DNA of 47,857 nt, taken from contig CAYFUF010000008.1 of the NCBI GenBank assembly GCA_964346245.1, forward strand, positions 1-47,857, written 5' to 3'. Under the pieces are notes generated by a model. It did no database searches. It worked only from the letters and a program-made list of their open reading frames with translations, and was not told where the DNA came from. This document shows positions 47,604 through 47,857 of the stretch, in pieces. The stretch comes from CAYFUF01 sp964346245. Lineage in GTDB: Bacteria > Bacillota > Clostridia > Tissierellales > Peptoniphilaceae. The first letter of the stretch is position 1; every line of letters begins with the position of its first letter. The position numbers and the translations under genes are program-made.

Positions 47604-47857
47604 TTACTTATTCAAAAACTCGTTAATCTTCCCGTAGACAAATTCAGTCTCTTCTTTGGCTAGGTTTTCCATGTTCATGAAGACATGAGGCATGTTTTCG
47701 ATGTTGTGGAGCTCGACCTCAACGCCAGCTTCCTTGAGCTTGTCGCCATAGGCAATACCCTCGTCGCGCAGTGGGCAGAATTCAGCCGTGAAGATTAGGG
47801 TGCGTGGCAAATCTTCGCTAATTTCCGCAAAGATAGGGGAAGCTAGGTGGCGGTTCT
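47604..47857 (-). CDS. Alpha/beta hydrolase (HSL/Aes-type), C-terminal part
   Basis: Runs off the window end, so only the last ~84 residues are present: RHLASPIFAEISEDLPRTLI, then FTAEFCPLRDEGIAYGDKLK, EAGVEVELHNIENMPHVFM and the end INEFLNK. This is the C-terminus of hormone-sensitive-lipase-type esterases. The His in MPHVFM is the expected catalytic His. The catalytic Asp usually sits in a D-P-L-R-D-E-G motif; here the first Asp is replaced by Cys (CPLRDEG). The nucleophile Ser lies outside the window. Confidence 0.72.
   Translation of the reverse strand, partial: NRHLASPIFAEISEDLPRTLIFTAEFCPLRDEGIAYGDKLKEAGVEVELHNIENMPHVFMNMENLAKEETEFVYGKINEFLNK

Noticed and set aside
1..47857. CRISPR array, insertion sequence, prophage, rRNA or tRNA genes
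   Set aside because: No regularly spaced repeats, transposase, integrase or phage structural genes were seen, and no tRNA cloverleaf or rRNA-like sequence was recognised by eye. A tRNAscan and Rfam run would settle the RNA part.

Overview
The window looks like a chromosomal segment of a low-to-moderate GC Gram-positive bacterium of the order Lactobacillales. Aerococcaceae or Carnobacteriaceae relatives are my best guess, from general resemblance only. Supporting signs are strong AGGAGG-type ribosome binding sites, many lipoproteins with Cys lipoboxes, a FabK-type enoyl reductase in a fab cluster, a methionine T-box leader, a choline-binding-type surface protein and type III glutamine synthetase. 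There are four runs of exactly 100 N. Three of them are flanked by identical sequence (55, 9 and 10 bases), so this is probably a draft or metagenome-derived scaffold.

Layout. 1-1800: bioY and birA (biotin uptake and its repressor/ligase) with a BirA-type operator. 1840-3810: a reduced fatty-acid synthesis cluster, with a fabF fragment, intact fabK, fabG with most of its middle missing, and intact fabZ. 4157-7245: glutamine synthetase III and a DUF4261 protein. 7420-10419: a zinc/manganese-type ABC importer (binding lipoprotein, ATPase, permease) followed by dtd. 10478-11470: trmL and a nucleoside deoxyribosyltransferase-like gene. 11656-16168: a surface-protein block with a secreted DUF1002 protein, a lipoprotein with two FMN-attachment motifs and two unrecognised lipoproteins. 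16171-16489: a gene-free stretch with several hairpins and a well-formed candidate small RNA gene. 16589-20493: sbcD-sbcC.

20508-26051: a tight minus-strand operon, aspartokinase-asd-hom-thrC-thrB, for threonine synthesis from aspartate. 26204-31220: a lipoprotein, a large HerA-like ATPase, two tiny membrane proteins and a FetA/FetB-type exporter. 31271-36335: rubrerythrin, then a methionine importer operon (metN-metI-metQ plus an M20 amidohydrolase) under a Met T-box. 36352-39479: a broken DUF2075-type ATPase gene, a DUF438/hemerythrin/PAS protein, an Old Yellow Enzyme-type oxidoreductase and a structured terminator region. 39641-43288: a choline-binding-repeat cell-wall hydrolase candidate and leucyl aminopeptidase. 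43412-45758: remnants of azlC and azlD, a COG0523 GTPase, and a zinc alcohol dehydrogenase interrupted by a gap, with a promoter/operator. 45818-47857: a class I aminotransferase, a zinc-ribbon membrane protein and the end of an esterase.

Themes. Metal handling recurs (zinc importer, COG0523 chaperone, FetAB, rubrerythrin). Amino-acid supply recurs (threonine operon, methionine importer, glutamine synthetase, aminotransferase, peptidases). The most unusual feature is a set of conserved genes that have lost internal segments (fabF, fabG, azlC, azlD, the DUF2075-type gene, adh). Whether these are real deletions or assembly errors cannot be settled from the sequence alone. The best candidates for something undescribed are the ~100-nt RNA at 16390-16489 and the structured RNA regions at 16171-16281 and 39410-39479.
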